Assembly: GCA_035314825.1 (NCBI GenBank)
Contig: DATFYX010000069.1
Coordinates: 1 to 62,658, forward strand
Direction of reading: 5' to 3'
Source: Candidatus Eremiobacteraceae bacterium
Lineage (GTDB): Bacteria; Vulcanimicrobiota; Vulcanimicrobiia; Eremiobacterales; Eremiobacteraceae
Length of the DNA: 62,658 nucleotides
The first letter of the stretch is position 1. Each line of letters begins with the position of its first letter. The position numbers were made by a program, and so were the translations under genes. The notes under the pieces are model-generated. The model made no database searches. It was not told where the DNA came from and was given only the letters and a program-made list of their open reading frames with translations. This document shows, piece after piece, positions 8,403 through 16,901 of the stretch.

Positions 8403-10770
8403 AGAGCGCCTTTAGGGGCTGCGTCCACACTATGGCCGCCTGCGCGAGCGGCACGTCGCACGACTCGCCGCCGACGTGGATAGATCTTCCGCCCGTCTTG
8501 CCGATCAGGACCGGCTGCGCTCCTTGCGCGCCGCAGATCCATTCGAAGGCGGTGCGACGCATGTCCGCCACCTCGACGACGAAACCCGGCGCTTCTCCGA
8601 ACAGCGCGGCGCACGACGTTACCCCAGGTGCCCACTTCGCGGGTGCGTCAAGTCGGACCCCGATAGCGCCATCCGCGTCGCCGCCCAAGCACATCTCGGC
8701 GACGCAGGCGAGCAGCCCTCCATCGGAGATATCGTGCGCCGCGCTGATGATGCCCTCGCGGATACCGGCGACGACGGCATAGATCGAGGCGTTCGCCTCG
8801 GCATAGTCCAGCGGTGGCAACTCGGCGTCTTCGTCTCCGCGAATAGCTTCCAACACCGAGCCGCCCAGTTGGTCTGCGCGCTTCCCCAAGAGATAAAGGC
8901 GCTTGTCAGGCCCGGTGAGCTGCATCGTGACGACCTTACCCACGTCGTCGACCCGGCCGATGCACGCGACGATAGCAGAGGGCGCGATCGCGGCGCCGGC
9001 CGCCGACTCGTTGTACAAGCTGACGTTGCCGCTGACAAAGGGCAGCGGTTCCCCCGGCCGGTTGAGCTGGAGGGCCGCAGCCGCTTCTGCGAGACCGTCG
9101 ATACCGTCGACCAGCTGGCGATAGGCGATTGGATCCTCCGGGTCGCCGTAATTGAGACAATCGGTGAGTCCGATGGGGCGCGCGCCGACGGCGGCGACGT
9201 TGCGCGCGGCCTCGACGACCGCGTGGGCAGCCGCCTGCTTCGCCGAGATCGCACCATAGCGCGGGTTGCCGTCGACCGAAAGCGCGATTCCCGCGCGCCC
9301 GCCGCGCTTGATGATGAACACGCCCGCATCTGCATAGCCGGACGGGATGACGGTCGCCCCGCGCACGAAGCGGTCGTAATGCTCGATGAGCGGGCGCCGG
9401 CTGCAGACGTCCGTGTGCGCGAGCACTTCAAGCAGCGTCTCGCCGATTGTAGCGGTCGAATTTATTCGACCGTCCGAATTTGCCCGACCGGCATGGATTC
9501 TTCCACTCCCTTCAGGTGCAGCCGTGCGCTGCACCACGATCGGCCCGGCAAGCACGTCGATCGGAACGTCGACCACCGCTTCGCCGCCCGCGCGCACGAT
9601 ATAGTGCCGCTCTTTAGTCACTTTGCCGATCACCGCCGCGCGCGCGTTGGCCGACACCTCGGGCAGGGTGAAGCGCTCGTTGTAGATCTGCAGCAGCGCC
9701 GGTGTGAATGACGACGGGACGGCCCACAGCATGCGCTCTTGCGTCTCCGCGCACGCGATGACGAAGGGCGGCAATCCTGGCACCGCTTGCGGCACCGCGT
9801 CGATATCGATCGCACCGCCGAAGCCGCCGGCATTGCACAGCTCGCAGCTGGCGCCCATGATCCCGCCCGCGCCCAAGTCCTTATAGCCGACCTGCAGCCC
9901 GCGCCGCCGGATCTCATCAAACGCCGCATAGCTCGCGCGCATGATGACGCTCTTGAGGAACGGATCGGGGACCTGCACGGCGCTTTTGTTGGATTGCGCC
10001 AGCGACGCGTCGAGCACGAGCGAGGCGAACGCGGCGCCCCCGAAACCAGAAGCGTCCGTCGCTTTGCCGACGAGGACGAGGTCGTACCCCGCGCCATCGG
10101 ACGGCACGCGGCTGTGGATGATGCGATCGGCAGGCACGATCCCCAGCGACACGACGTTGACCAGGCAATTCTCGTTGAACGAATCGTCGAAGTACACGTC
10201 GCCGGCCAGGTTCGGCACGCCCACTGCGTTGCCGTACGCGCCGATGCCGTCGACCGCCGCCGCGGCGACGTACGCGGCGTGCGATCCGGGCACCGGCGTG
10301 CCGAAACGCAACGGATCGGCGCTGGCGACGACCTCCGCGCCCATGCACAAGACATCGCGCAAGATCCCGCCCACGCCGGTCGCCGCGCCTTCGAACGGCA
10401 CGACCTGCGATGGGTGGTTGTGGCTTTCATGCGCCACCACCACGCCGTACTCGACGCCGTCGACCGTACCTGCGCGCAAGACGCCCGCGTCTTCGCCGAC
10501 GCCGACGAGCACGTCCGCGCTCACGGTCGGCAGTTTCCGCAGCAGCGGGCGGCTGCTCTTATACGAGCAATGCTCGCTCCACTGGATGGCGAACGCGTGC
10601 GCCTCGGCCCGCGTCGGATCGCGGCCGATGCGCTGCGCGATCGAGCGCAATTCGGCGGGTGAGAGCGCGAGCGCCTCGCGACGAGCGAGGCGCTGCAATT
10701 GGTCGTCGGTGGCCCCCGCTACGGGGAGCGGTTCGGCCGAACGTCTGATCTCGGTGGCGGTCGAATTCAT
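8395..10770 (-). CDS. purL: FGAM synthase, synthetase subunit PurL
   Basis: Converts FGAR to FGAM with ATP and ammonia from PurQ. About 791 residues, small-type PurL. QWSEHCSYKSSR, SHNHPSQVVPFEGAATGVGGI and KDLGAGGIMGASCE mark the first half, and HDISDGGLLACVAEM the second. The ATG at 10768-10770 lies inside a palindromic repeat. A GTG at 10783-10785, behind GGGAAAG and overlapping the upstream stop, is an alternative that adds five residues. A second repeat copy is read in frame as DGRINSTAT at about residues 433-440, in the linker between the two halves. No frame break results. Confidence 0.96.
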   Translation of the reverse strand: MNSTATEIRRSAEPLPVAGATDDQLQRLARREALALSPAELRSIAQRIGRDPTRAEAHAFAIQWSEHCSYKSSRPLLRKLPTVSADVLVGVGEDAGVLRAGTVDGVEYGVVVAHESHNHPSQVVPFEGAATGVGGILRDVLCMGAEVVASADPLRFGTPVPGSHAAYVAAAAVDGIGAYGNAVGVPNLAGDVYFDDSFNENCLVNVVSLGIVPADRIIHSRVPSDGAGYDLVLVGKATDASGFGGAAFASLVLDASLAQSNKSAVQVPDPFLKSVIMRASYAAFDEIRRRGLQVGYKDLGAGGIMGASCELCNAGGFGGAIDIDAVPQAVPGLPPFVIACAETQERMLWAVPSSFTPALLQIYNERFTLPEVSANARAAVIGKVTKERHYIVRAGGEAVVDVPIDVLAGPIVVQRTAAPEGSGRIHAGRANSDGRINSTATIGETLLEVLAHTDVCSRRPLIEHYDRFVRGATVIPSGYADAGVFIIKRGGRAGIALSVDGNPRYGAISAKQAAAHAVVEAARNVAAVGARPIGLTDCLNYGDPEDPIAYRQLVDGIDGLAEAAAALQLNRPGEPLPFVSGNVSLYNESAAGAAIAPSAIVACIGRVDDVGKVVTMQLTGPDKRLYLLGKRADQLGGSVLEAIRGDEDAELPPLDYAEANASIYAVVAGIREGIISAAHDISDGGLLACVAEMCLGGDADGAIGVRLDAPAKWAPGVTSCAALFGEAPGFVVEVADMRRTAFEWICGAQGAQPVLIGKTGGRSIHVGGESCDVPLAQAAIVWTQPLKALYA
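9449..9472. repeat. Palindromic repeat, in-frame copy inside purL
   Basis: GTAGC followed by the 20-bp palindrome CGGTCGAATTTATTCGACCG (9-bp arms, TT centre). It is identical over 24 bases to copies at 23414 and 40903. On the purL strand it encodes GRINSTA. A decayed second unit (GTCCGAATTTGCCCGACC, 9471-9488 approximately) follows directly, giving the odd peptide GRANSDGRINSTAT. The location is the PurL interdomain linker, where an insertion is easiest to tolerate. Confidence 0.9.
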
Positions 10771-10777
10771 TCGACCG
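10754..10777. repeat. Palindromic repeat at purL start
   Basis: GTGGC followed by CGGTCGAATTCATTCGACCG. It differs from the main form by G for A in the left flank and by C for T in the palindrome centre. The centre change turns ATA into ATG on the minus strand, which creates the possible purL start codon at 10768-10770. The repeat lies between the purC-purE stop (10778) and the body of purL. Confidence 0.85.
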
Positions 10778-12055
10778 TCATTCACGCGCCGCTTTCCCGT
10801 TCGGGGGTGCCGCCGCCATGCGCGCATCGGAGTCGATCACGCTCTTGCGGCTGCGATACTGCGACACCAGCACGCGGCCGAAGAGCACGGTGTCGTCTAC
10901 GCCGAGGATCTTCGCCGCGGCCAGCGCAGCGTTCTCGGGCTCCAAGACCACGACGCTCGCCACACCGGAGGGCAGCTGCAAGCTCGAGAGGATCTCCATG
11001 CCGGCCCAATTCGAACCGATGACCGGACAGGCGATCACCGGGTTCGGCGTCGCTGCGTCGACGAAGGCTGAGAGCGCGTTGCTGCGGCCGGCGATGGTGA
11101 TGTAGACGACTCGCCCCATCGCGCTGTCGGTCTGTTGGACGCGCGTGAGCGCGTACAGCGGCGTCTTGTGCGCCGACGCGACGTGCTTGGTGCTGGGAAT
11201 GCCGAAGCCGGACAATGCTTTGCCGATCCGTTCGGCGTGCGCGGCGTCCCCGGACGAGCCCATGATGATGGCGACGAACCCGCCGACGCTCTTCTGGAAC
11301 TGCGCGACGCGCTCGGCGACCTCTTCGTACTTCTCCTTGACGGCGCCCAGCTCGCTGTCTTTGGGAGTCCCCATGTTGCGATAGATCTGCTTGTCGAGCA
11401 TACGCTTGGGATCGCCGCCCGGCCAGACGCGCCATGAATCGTTGTCGATCACGTCCGCCAGCAGGATCTGGCTGCCGCCTTCGGCGGTCTTGTACCGTCC
11501 GAACTCGACCTTCAAATCGATCAGCAGGACGTTCTGCTGCTTCCAGGCATGCGCGAGGATCTCGAAGACCAGCAGTGCGACGTCTGTCATCTCCGCCAGC
11601 TCCGCAGGCGTGGCGAGATTTTCGGTGATGATCTGCTCGGCGCTGTACTGCGGATCGTGGCGCGCGTCGTCTTTGAAGAAATATTCCACCAGGCGCGGCG
11701 CGAACACGGTGCCTTCCTTGACCGCCGGGTGGCGCTTGAGGTACGAACCGGCGGCCACGCCGCGCACGACGACCTCGATCGGGATCATCTCGCAGCGGCG
11801 CACGACCATCTCGTTGCCGTCTTCGTCTTCGCCGCCGCTCATATAGTGCGTCGGCAATCCGCAGGCGTTGAGCAGGCGGAAGATACGCGCCGTCGTCAGC
11901 GCCGCCAGCCGGCCTTTGCCGGTGATGACGTTACGCTTGGCGCCGTCGCCGGCGGTGATGCTGTCCTGGGACGATACGATCACCGCATCGGGCTGGTCGG
12001 GATGCTGGTAGAGGATCTTGGTCTTGCCGCGCGCGACTTCCGGTCCTTTGTTCAT
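10778..12055 (-). CDS. Fused SAICAR synthetase / AIR carboxylase (PurC-PurE, PAICS-like)
   Basis: One 425-residue protein covers two purine steps. Residues 1-245 are PurC (ARGKTKILY, VVVRGVAAGSYLKR, LLIDLKVEFG, ADVIDNDSWR). Residues from about 262 are PurE (VAIIMGSSGDAAHAERI, SAHKTPLYAL, AGRSNALSAFVDAATPNPVIACP). The order and the AGRSN segment resemble animal PAICS, whose PurE is the class II type using CO2 directly without PurK. No purK is seen nearby, consistent with that. A strong AAGGAG lies 5 bases before the ATG. It sits between purB and purL in the operon. Confidence 0.93.
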   Translation of the reverse strand: MNKGPEVARGKTKILYQHPDQPDAVIVSSQDSITAGDGAKRNVITGKGRLAALTTARIFRLLNACGLPTHYMSGGEDEDGNEMVVRRCEMIPIEVVVRGVAAGSYLKRHPAVKEGTVFAPRLVEYFFKDDARHDPQYSAEQIITENLATPAELAEMTDVALLVFEILAHAWKQQNVLLIDLKVEFGRYKTAEGGSQILLADVIDNDSWRVWPGGDPKRMLDKQIYRNMGTPKDSELGAVKEKYEEVAERVAQFQKSVGGFVAIIMGSSGDAAHAERIGKALSGFGIPSTKHVASAHKTPLYALTRVQQTDSAMGRVVYITIAGRSNALSAFVDAATPNPVIACPVIGSNWAGMEILSSLQLPSGVASVVVLEPENAALAAAKILGVDDTVLFGRVLVSQYRSRKSVIDSDARMAAAPPNGKAARE

Positions 12056-12064
12056 CGCTCTCCT

Positions 12065-13483
12065 TTATAGTATCGATTCCAGCGTCAGCGGGGCCGGCCT
12101 ATCTAGAGCTCTGACCTTCAAGGCGAACAGCCGCGCCCGCTCCGCCGCCAAACCCGTGTGCTGCGCCGGATCCATGAGGGCCCGCATCTCCGCGGGCTCG
12201 ATGTATTCGCTCAGCGCAGGGTCGGCTGCGATCGTATCGGCAAGCGGGTTGTTCTCCGTCTTTTCGAGCGCCTCCCAGGCGCTCATCGACAGTTCTCGCA
12301 AGCGCTCGTGCAGCGCCTGACGATCCGCACCGCGGCGCGTGGCCGCCATCAGCACCGCCTCCGTGGCGGCGAAGGGACCGAAGCGTTTGAGGTTGGCGGC
12401 GATGCGGTCTTTGTCGACGCGCAAGCCGGCGACGACCTTATGCGCGAGCGCGACCACCTCGTCGGCCGCCAAGAAGGTCTCGGCGATGGCCGAACGGCGG
12501 TTCGCCGAATCGTCGAGCGTGCGTTCGAGCAGATTGTCCGCCGCGTTCTGCCACATCACGCCCGCGTTGGCATTCACGAGCCGCGCCAGCGAGCAGATCC
12601 GCTCGCTCATGATCGGATTGCGTTTGAACGGCATCGCCGACGAACCCACTTGTTTGGCGCCGAAGGGCTCGCCCAGCTCGCCGAACGGACTGCTCGCGAG
12701 GATGCGTATGTCGAAGCCGAACTTGCTCGCGCTGGCGGCCAGCGCCGCGACGCCCGATACGACGATGTAATCTAGCCGGCGCGAATAGGTCTGACCCGTG
12801 ATCATCGAGGCTTGCAGCCCGAAGGTCGAGAGGACGTCGCGTTCGACGTCGTCCGGCGACACGCCGGTCCCGTGCAGCAGCGCTGCGTACGATGCCGACG
12901 TCCCGACCGCTCCGCGCAGCCCCTTGCTGGGCAGCCAGCTCGCCAGGCATTTGAGGTTCTCATAGTCGAGATAGAAATCGTGTGCCCACAGGCTCAGCCG
13001 ATAACCAAGCGTCGTCGGCTCCGCCGCCTGCAGATGCGTGTATGCCATGCAGGTTAGATCGGCGTACCGTTCGATCTGGTCCGCGAAGACGTCGAGCAGC
13101 GAGCGCAGCGCGCCGCACAGCATCGACAGCGCGACCTTCATGCGCGCGGTCTCGACGTTGTCCTCGATGTCCATCGACGTCGCGCCCAGGTGCAGCTTGC
13201 CGCCGCCGATCTTGGCCTGGTCGGCGTACACCCGGAGTTCGGCCATGAGGTCGTGATGGATGAGCGCCTCGATCGCGTCAGCCGCGTCCAGGTCGACGGC
13301 GTCGACGAAACGGCGCAGGTCGGCGATCTCCTCCGGCGTGATCAGCCCCGCGCGGCTTTGCGCTTGCGCAAGCTCGAGCCATAGATGGCGCCACATGCGT
13401 CGCTTGGTCTCTTCCGAGAACAGCGCGCGCATGGCGGGACGGCCGTATCGCCAAGAGAACGGTGAGGAATACGCTGTCTTCAC
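12065..13483 (-). CDS. purB: Adenylosuccinate lyase
   Basis: Cleaves SAICAR to AICAR and adenylosuccinate to AMP. The family signature GSSAMPFKRNPIMSE is present, with TYSRRLDYIVVSG and the substrate-side GATSMDIEDN. I place the start at GTG 13481-13483 (VKTAYSSPFSWRYG), giving 472 residues, the usual length. The longer open frame adds about 35 residues of low-complexity upstream sequence. It is the first gene of the minus-strand purine operon. The 94-bp gap to the divergent gene at 13578 should hold the operon promoter, although I see no consensus boxes there. Confidence 0.96.
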   Translation of the reverse strand: MKTAYSSPFSWRYGRPAMRALFSEETKRRMWRHLWLELAQAQSRAGLITPEEIADLRRFVDAVDLDAADAIEALIHHDLMAELRVYADQAKIGGGKLHLGATSMDIEDNVETARMKVALSMLCGALRSLLDVFADQIERYADLTCMAYTHLQAAEPTTLGYRLSLWAHDFYLDYENLKCLASWLPSKGLRGAVGTSASYAALLHGTGVSPDDVERDVLSTFGLQASMITGQTYSRRLDYIVVSGVAALAASASKFGFDIRILASSPFGELGEPFGAKQVGSSAMPFKRNPIMSERICSLARLVNANAGVMWQNAADNLLERTLDDSANRRSAIAETFLAADEVVALAHKVVAGLRVDKDRIAANLKRFGPFAATEAVLMAATRRGADRQALHERLRELSMSAWEALEKTENNPLADTIAADPALSEYIEPAEMRALMDPAQHTGLAAERARLFALKVRALDRPAPLTLESIL

Positions 13484-13577
13484 GGCACTCTCGTCGTTCG
13501 GCGCGGGACGCGCGCGCCCTCTGTGCACCCGGATAAGCGAACGCGCCGGCCGAATCGGCGCGGCGAGGTGACCGACA

Positions 13578-13901
13578 ATGGGCGTCATTTCTATCGCGGC
13601 ATACCGGCCGCATCCGGGGAAGCAAGCACAACTGCTCGATTGCGTGCGCGACCATATGCCCGTGCTCCGCGCTCAGAAACTCGTCACGCAGCGGCCCGCT
13701 CAAGCGATGCGTGCGAAGGACGGCACCATCGTCGAAGTCTTCGAGTGGGAGTCCGACGACGCGATCGAACGCGCGCACTCGAATCCCGAGGTCCACAAGC
13801 TCTGGGCGCGCTTCAACGAAGCGTGTGAGTATGTTCCGCTCGCAAGCCTCGCGGAGTGCTCTGAGATGTTCGCCAACTTCGAGCCGCTCGATCTGCCGTA
13901 G
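13578..13901 (+). CDS. Antibiotic biosynthesis monooxygenase-like (ABM) domain protein
   Basis: A 107-residue protein with the size and pattern of a dimeric alpha/beta-barrel ABM-type protein. ISIAAYRPHPGKQAQLLDCVRDH opens it. A strand TIVEVFEWESDDAIERAH and the NPEVHKLWARF helix follow. Such proteins act on small aromatic or haem substrates or simply dimerise, so the substrate is unknown. It is divergent from purB and its last 89 bp overlap the convergent hydrolase gene on the other strand. Confidence 0.75.
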   Translation: MGVISIAAYRPHPGKQAQLLDCVRDHMPVLRAQKLVTQRPAQAMRAKDGTIVEVFEWESDDAIERAHSNPEVHKLWARFNEACEYVPLASLAECSEMFANFEPLDLP

Positions 13902-14781
13902 CGGCGACGTCATCCATGAAGCGCCGAAGCAGGATGTTCACTTTGACCGGATGGCGCAGGTGCGGCGCATGGCCGCCTCCCGCAATCGTGACAAGCGTAC
14001 CGCCGGTCGCCTTCGCGACACCGGCGCCGGCGGAATGCGCGATCACCTCGTCGTCGCTGCCGTGGATGACGAGCACCGGACACGCGATGCGCGCATAGTA
14101 CTGCGCGGCCTGTGCTAGGTCGGAGGGCGGTTCGCCCGGAGACTCCGGCGCTTCGTACGTCGCGATCAGCACGTCGGCGTTGGTCTCGTTGCCCCAGCCG
14201 ATCACGTCCTCGATGCCCTTGGTCGAATGCGGCTCGGTGAGCACTTTGCCTGCGAAAAACGCAAGCCAGTCGTCATACGCCCGCTTCCAGTAGTGCTTGT
14301 TGTGTTTCGCCCAGCCTTCTGACGTGGGGAGCGGCTCGCTCCACGAGAACGCCGTGCGCTCCGGACGGCCTTTCGCGCCGAATGGCGCGACCGGGCCGAT
14401 GAACACCGCGCCCGCGACCCTCGATGCGTGGTTCGCGGCAAGCATTGCTAAGTGGAGGCCGCCCATCGAGTAGCCGGCGACCGTCGCGCGCGCGGTTACC
14501 GTCGCGTCCATCACCGCGAGCGCGTCGTCGACGAAGTTCTGTGCCGAATACGCCTCCGCCCCGCTTGGTCTGCTCGATTTGCCGTTGCCGCGCCCGTCAA
14601 ACGCGATGACGCGGTAATGCCGCGCGAAGTACGGCACCTGCAGTTTCCACACGCGCGAGTGGACGAGCGACCAGGTGGGCAAGAACAGCAGCGTCTTCGG
14701 GCCGGACCCGAACACCTCATAATAGATGCGCGCGCCGGCATTCTCGACGTAGCCGGATCCGTCCGGCTCGCGCGCCCTCAC
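13813..14781 (-). CDS. Alpha/beta hydrolase
   Basis: A 322-residue alpha/beta hydrolase. It has the nucleophile elbow GYSMGG (Ser105), acid region HGSDDEV and catalytic His in GGGHAPH. It aligns without gaps to the hydrolase half of the upstream fusion (YYEVFGSGPKTLLFLPTWSLVHSRVWKLQVPYF against the matching YEVFGDGPQTILLLPPW), so the two arose by duplication. Start GTG 14779-14781 overlaps the stop of the upstream gene (GTGA). The last 30 residues or so run antisense through the ABM gene and look like a readthrough tail after loss of an earlier stop. Substrate unknown. Confidence 0.88.
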   Translation of the reverse strand: MRAREPDGSGYVENAGARIYYEVFGSGPKTLLFLPTWSLVHSRVWKLQVPYFARHYRVIAFDGRGNGKSSRPSGAEAYSAQNFVDDALAVMDATVTARATVAGYSMGGLHLAMLAANHASRVAGAVFIGPVAPFGAKGRPERTAFSWSEPLPTSEGWAKHNKHYWKRAYDDWLAFFAGKVLTEPHSTKGIEDVIGWGNETNADVLIATYEAPESPGEPPSDLAQAAQYYARIACPVLVIHGSDDEVIAHSAGAGVAKATGGTLVTIAGGGHAPHLRHPVKVNILLRRFMDDVAATADRAARSWRTSQSTPRGLRAEHTHTLR

Positions 14782-16901
14782 AGCAGTTCCGCGATACGCT
14801 TCGCCGCGCGTGCGGCGCCGTCGGTCTCGACCGGCCTGTACCCGACCGGGCGTTTCAGCTCGCTCGCGATCGCCGCAGCGATGTCGTCGGGCGTGGCAGT
14901 CGCATAATCCATGCAGCGGCCCGCGCCGTAGCGCTCGAGCCGATGGCGGACGTGGAAGTTCTGCTCGAAGTGATGGCGCAATGGGAAATATAAGAACGGC
15001 CGGCGGTTCGCGGTGAGCTCCATAGTCGTCGACAGTCCGCCCTGCACGACGGCGATATCGCACGCGGCGAGGTGGCGGTACAGCTCGTGCACGTATGCAC
15101 GCACCTCGAGCCCATCCGCTGACGGCAGGGAGGCGGGATCGATGCGCGGGCCCGCGACCGCGATCATCCGCAGGTTCGGCACCAGGCGTTTGGCTGCCGG
15201 GAATGATTCGATGACGCGGCGCAGCAAGTGGCCGCCGACGCCCGATCCTCCGACCGTCACGATGCACACCGTTTCATCCGGCTTGTACCCGAGCTCGGCG
15301 CGCAGCGCCGCACGGTCCGCGAACGCGGCTGGATCAAAGCCGGTGACGTAACCGGAAAAGTCGAAGTGCTCGCGCGTCCAATCGGCGATGAGCGGCAGAT
15401 CCGGCCCGAAGCGATCGGCCACGACGTCCTCAGGATTGCCGACGAAGATCGAGCGGTCGCGCAGGCGCGGATAGCGCGCGATGTGCTCGATCATCTCGGC
15501 GTTGTAGTCCGAGGTCAAGAACGCCTCGCGCTCGCCGCCGTCCTCCATCGGGATCCAGCCGACGAAGTCGGTCATCCACACGTAGGCGGCGCGCTTCTCC
15601 TCCGGATTCTCGTGCAGGAAGTAGTCGAGCTCCCAGGCCTCGTCGCCGATCCATAGATCGTACGGCTCGTCGCGCACGATATCGTGGAACACCATGAAAT
15701 TGTTGACCAAGATCTCGTCCATGCGCCGCACGGCCTGGAACGCGTGCAGATCGTGTTCGGCCGACTCGCTTTCGATGTGCTTGCTTTCGCTGGCGAGGAA
15801 GCGGCTGGCCGGATGGATGCGTTCGCCTTCGGCCTCGAGCACGCGCGTGACCGGATCCTGCGCGAGCCAGTCGATCTCCAGGTCCGGCCGCAAGTGCCGC
15901 AGCTCGCGCGCGATCGCGATGTCGCGCTGCGCGTGGCCGAGCCCGATGGGCGAGGAGATGTAGAGCGCGCGCCGCCGGCGAGACCGGGCTGTCGTCCAGC
16001 GCTGCTCTTTGACCGGTGCCATCGACGCGATCCTTTCCGCGAAATCCCGCAACAGCAGGTTGACCTTGACAGGCTGGCGCCCCCACAAGACGTGGCAGCC
16101 GCCTTTGACGACGATCAGCTCGCCGCCGGTCGCTTGTGCGACCGCCTCGCCGCGCGTCGGCGATACGAGCCGGTCGTGCTCGCCGTGGATGACGAGCACC
16201 GGACACTCGATCTTGCGATACAGCTCGGCCACCTGCGGGTCGGCAGCCGTCAGCGTGCCCAAGTATTCGGGCGCATCCACCGTCGCGAGCAGCGTCTTCG
16301 GATCGGTCTCCAATCCCCAGCCGACCGAGTCTTCGATCTGTTTGGTCGAATGCGGCTCATCGATCGCCTGGCTGAAGAAGAATTCGAGGAAGTCCTTGTA
16401 GTTGCTCAGCCAGTAGTGGCGGTTCTCTTTGGCCCAGCCTTCGTACGAATCGCGCGGCTCGTCGAACGAGAAGCCCTCGCGCTCCGGCATCGACTCGCCG
16501 TAGGGCGAGACCGGTGCGAAGAACACGAGTCCGTTGGCGCGCTGCGGATGTTCGCCTGCCAACAGCGTGGCCACCCACGCTTCCGTGCAGATGCCGACGA
16601 TCACCGCTTCCTGCGTGCCCGTCGCGTCCATGACCGCGATCGCATCGGCGACGCGCTTCCAATCCGTGTACTGATTCGGATCCTGCGGCCGATCGGAGCG
16701 TCCGTTGCCGACCGGGTCGTAGGTGACGACGCGGAAGTGGCGCGACAGGTAGGGCACTTGCGCCTTCCACGTGCGCGAGTGGTTGATGGCCCACGGCGGC
16801 AGCAGCAAAATCGTCTGCGGTCCGTCGCCGAAGACCTCGTAGAAGATCTTGAGGCCGTCGCGCTGCGCGTAGCCGTCGCGATCGGGAAGCCGGGCTCTCA
16901 T
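14778..16901 (-). CDS. Alpha/beta hydrolase fused to a GT-B glycosyltransferase
   Basis: A 707-residue two-domain protein. Residues 1-290 form an alpha/beta hydrolase whose nucleophile elbow reads GICTEA, with Cys105 where the downstream paralog has Ser105. HGEHDRL and GGCHVLWG supply the acid and His. Residues from about 310 form a UDP-glycosyltransferase-like GT-B fold: SSPIGLGHAQRDIAIARELR (N-terminal nucleotide-sugar transferase pattern), VTVGGSGVGGHLL, and the donor-site stretch VVQGGLSTTMELTANRRPFLYFP. Its start overlaps the TetR stop (ATGA). The linked regulator and second hydrolase suggest a regulated glycosylation/hydrolysis system for a small molecule or lipid; that role is inference. 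Confidence 0.85.
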   Translation of the reverse strand: MRARLPDRDGYAQRDGLKIFYEVFGDGPQTILLLPPWAINHSRTWKAQVPYLSRHFRVVTYDPVGNGRSDRPQDPNQYTDWKRVADAIAVMDATGTQEAVIVGICTEAWVATLLAGEHPQRANGLVFFAPVSPYGESMPEREGFSFDEPRDSYEGWAKENRHYWLSNYKDFLEFFFSQAIDEPHSTKQIEDSVGWGLETDPKTLLATVDAPEYLGTLTAADPQVAELYRKIECPVLVIHGEHDRLVSPTRGEAVAQATGGELIVVKGGCHVLWGRQPVKVNLLLRDFAERIASMAPVKEQRWTTARSRRRRALYISSPIGLGHAQRDIAIARELRHLRPDLEIDWLAQDPVTRVLEAEGERIHPASRFLASESKHIESESAEHDLHAFQAVRRMDEILVNNFMVFHDIVRDEPYDLWIGDEAWELDYFLHENPEEKRAAYVWMTDFVGWIPMEDGGEREAFLTSDYNAEMIEHIARYPRLRDRSIFVGNPEDVVADRFGPDLPLIADWTREHFDFSGYVTGFDPAAFADRAALRAELGYKPDETVCIVTVGGSGVGGHLLRRVIESFPAAKRLVPNLRMIAVAGPRIDPASLPSADGLEVRAYVHELYRHLAACDIAVVQGGLSTTMELTANRRPFLYFPLRHHFEQNFHVRHRLERYGAGRCMDYATATPDDIAAAIASELKRPVGYRPVETDGAARAAKRIAELL

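Noticed and set aside
14216-16350. Extra copies of the palindrome at GGTCGAATGCGGCTC (near 14220 and 16345)
   Set aside because: These are matching coding positions in the two homologous hydrolase genes (the EPHSTK motif), with no palindromic second arm.
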